Source of the DNA: Prevotellaceae bacterium
GTDB taxonomy: Bacteria > Bacteroidota > Bacteroidia > Bacteroidales > Bacteroidaceae
NCBI GenBank assembly: GCA_021204885.1
Contig: JAJPYP010000261.1
Coordinates: 1 to 7,748 of the forward strand
Reading direction: 5' to 3'
DNA length: 7,748 nt
Below are positions 7,267 through 7,748 of the stretch, one piece after another (the stretch's first letter is position 1; each line of letters opens with the position of its first letter). The notes below the pieces were generated by a model. The model searched no databases. It was not told the origin of the DNA and saw only the letters and a program-made list of their open reading frames with translations. The position numbers and the translations under genes were made by a program.

Positions 7267-7748
7267 TCAGTCTTCCTCCTCGTCGGGTTTCATGTTGGTA
7301 TAGACCGTCTGCACGTCATCAAACTCTTCTAAACGCTCTACCATCTTGTTCAACGATTCGCGGTGCCCGGGGGCTACATCCTTCAAGTCGTTGGGAATGT
7401 AGGTGAACTCCCCGCCCACATCTTCGTAGCCGCTCTCTTCCAAGTGTTTCTGGATGGCCGCGTAGCTCTTGGGGTCGCCGTAGATGGTGATGGTACCCTC
7501 CTCTTCGTCTTCATCGTACTCCTCATCCACATCGTAATCGATCATGTCGAGAATGAACTCTTCCATGTCCATGCCGTCCTTCTTCTTGAAGGTGAACACG
7601 CACTTGTGGTCGAACAGGAATGCCAGCGAGCCCATGGTGCCCAAGTTGCCGCCGAACTTGTTGAAAACACTGCGCACGTCGGCTACCGTACGGGTGGGGT
7701 TGTCGGTAAGCGTGTCCACAAAAATAGCGACTCCATGAGGACCGTACC
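7267..7748 (-). CDS. yebC: YebC/TACO1 family protein, 3' part (start lies outside the window)
   Basis: The last 159 residues of a YebC/TACO1 protein; the family is usually about 240 residues, so roughly 80 N-terminal residues lie off the right edge. The frame runs open to the end of the window. The GTG at 7719 is an internal valine, because the upstream codons read YGPHGVAIFVDTLTDN, matching the family motif YGPGGVA-LTDN. Further family marks are NRTVAEVR-like NPTRTVADVR, GGNLGTMGSLAFLF, and a C-terminal IPNDLKDVAP followed by a helix ending DDVQTVYTN. An Asp/Glu-rich loop (EEYDEDEEEG) and an acidic tail (DEEED) stand out. The family was long listed as transcriptional regulators; more recent work links it to relieving ribosome stalling, in the cytoplasm. 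This copy is probably housekeeping and unrelated to the glycan genes. The kinase-like gene follows on the same strand after 165 bases, with its own promoter candidate. Confidence 0.95.
   Translation of the reverse strand, partial: YGPHGVAIFVDTLTDNPTRTVADVRSVFNKFGGNLGTMGSLAFLFDHKCVFTFKKKDGMDMEEFILDMIDYDVDEEYDEDEEEGTITIYGDPKSYAAIQKHLEESGYEDVGGEFTYIPNDLKDVAPGHRESLNKMVERLEEFDDVQTVYTNMKPDEEED

Noticed and set aside
7267..7719. The GTG at 7719 as a true start of a short 150-residue protein.
   Set aside because: The frame continues upstream with conserved YebC residues (YGPHGVAIF) to the window edge, so the gene is cut by the window rather than short.

Overview
The window looks like a chromosomal segment of a Bacteroidales bacterium (Bacteroides, Prevotella or a relative). 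The evidence is three-fold. Two secreted glycoside hydrolases of GH2 and GH28 type sit together as in a polysaccharide-utilisation locus. A periplasmic TPR plus membrane-anchored kinase-like protein of a layout common in this order lies nearby. A promoter-like site fits the Bacteroidetes pattern of a TTTG-like box and TAnnTTTG about 20 bases apart. Coding regions are moderately GC-rich by eye and the spacers are AT-rich. The genus cannot be settled from the sequence alone.

Left part, plus strand (1-5552): a weak terminator-like hairpin at the edge, then a YghZ-type aldo/keto reductase (120-1121). Fourteen bases later comes a large secreted GH2 enzyme with LacZ-like five-domain architecture (1136-4036). 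After a 202-base spacer with small dyads and repeats comes a secreted GH28 polygalacturonase-like enzyme (4239-5552). The GH2/GH28 pair suggests trimming of a pectic glycan outside the cytoplasm. The reductase would act in the cytoplasm on an aldehyde or sugar-derived product. No SusC/SusD, transporter or hybrid two-component regulator is in view, so this is either the flank of a larger locus or a small stand-alone cassette.

Right part, minus strand (5596-7748): converging on the GH28 gene with only 43 bases between them is a 501-residue protein. It has a signal peptide, a TPR-like sensor region, one membrane span and a histidine-kinase ATPase domain (5596-7101). It keeps its ATP-binding boxes but has isoleucine where the phospho-accepting histidine should be. 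It has a good promoter candidate of its own (7124-7155). Upstream of it is the 3' two-thirds of yebC (7267 to beyond 7748), a housekeeping YebC/TACO1 gene, with hairpins in the spacer between.

No RNA gene, insertion sequence, CRISPR array or phage gene was seen, and I find no clearly new multi-gene system. The items most worth a second look are the histidine-less kinase-like protein, the altered active-site motifs of the GH28 and GH2 enzymes, and the structured spacer at 4037-4238.
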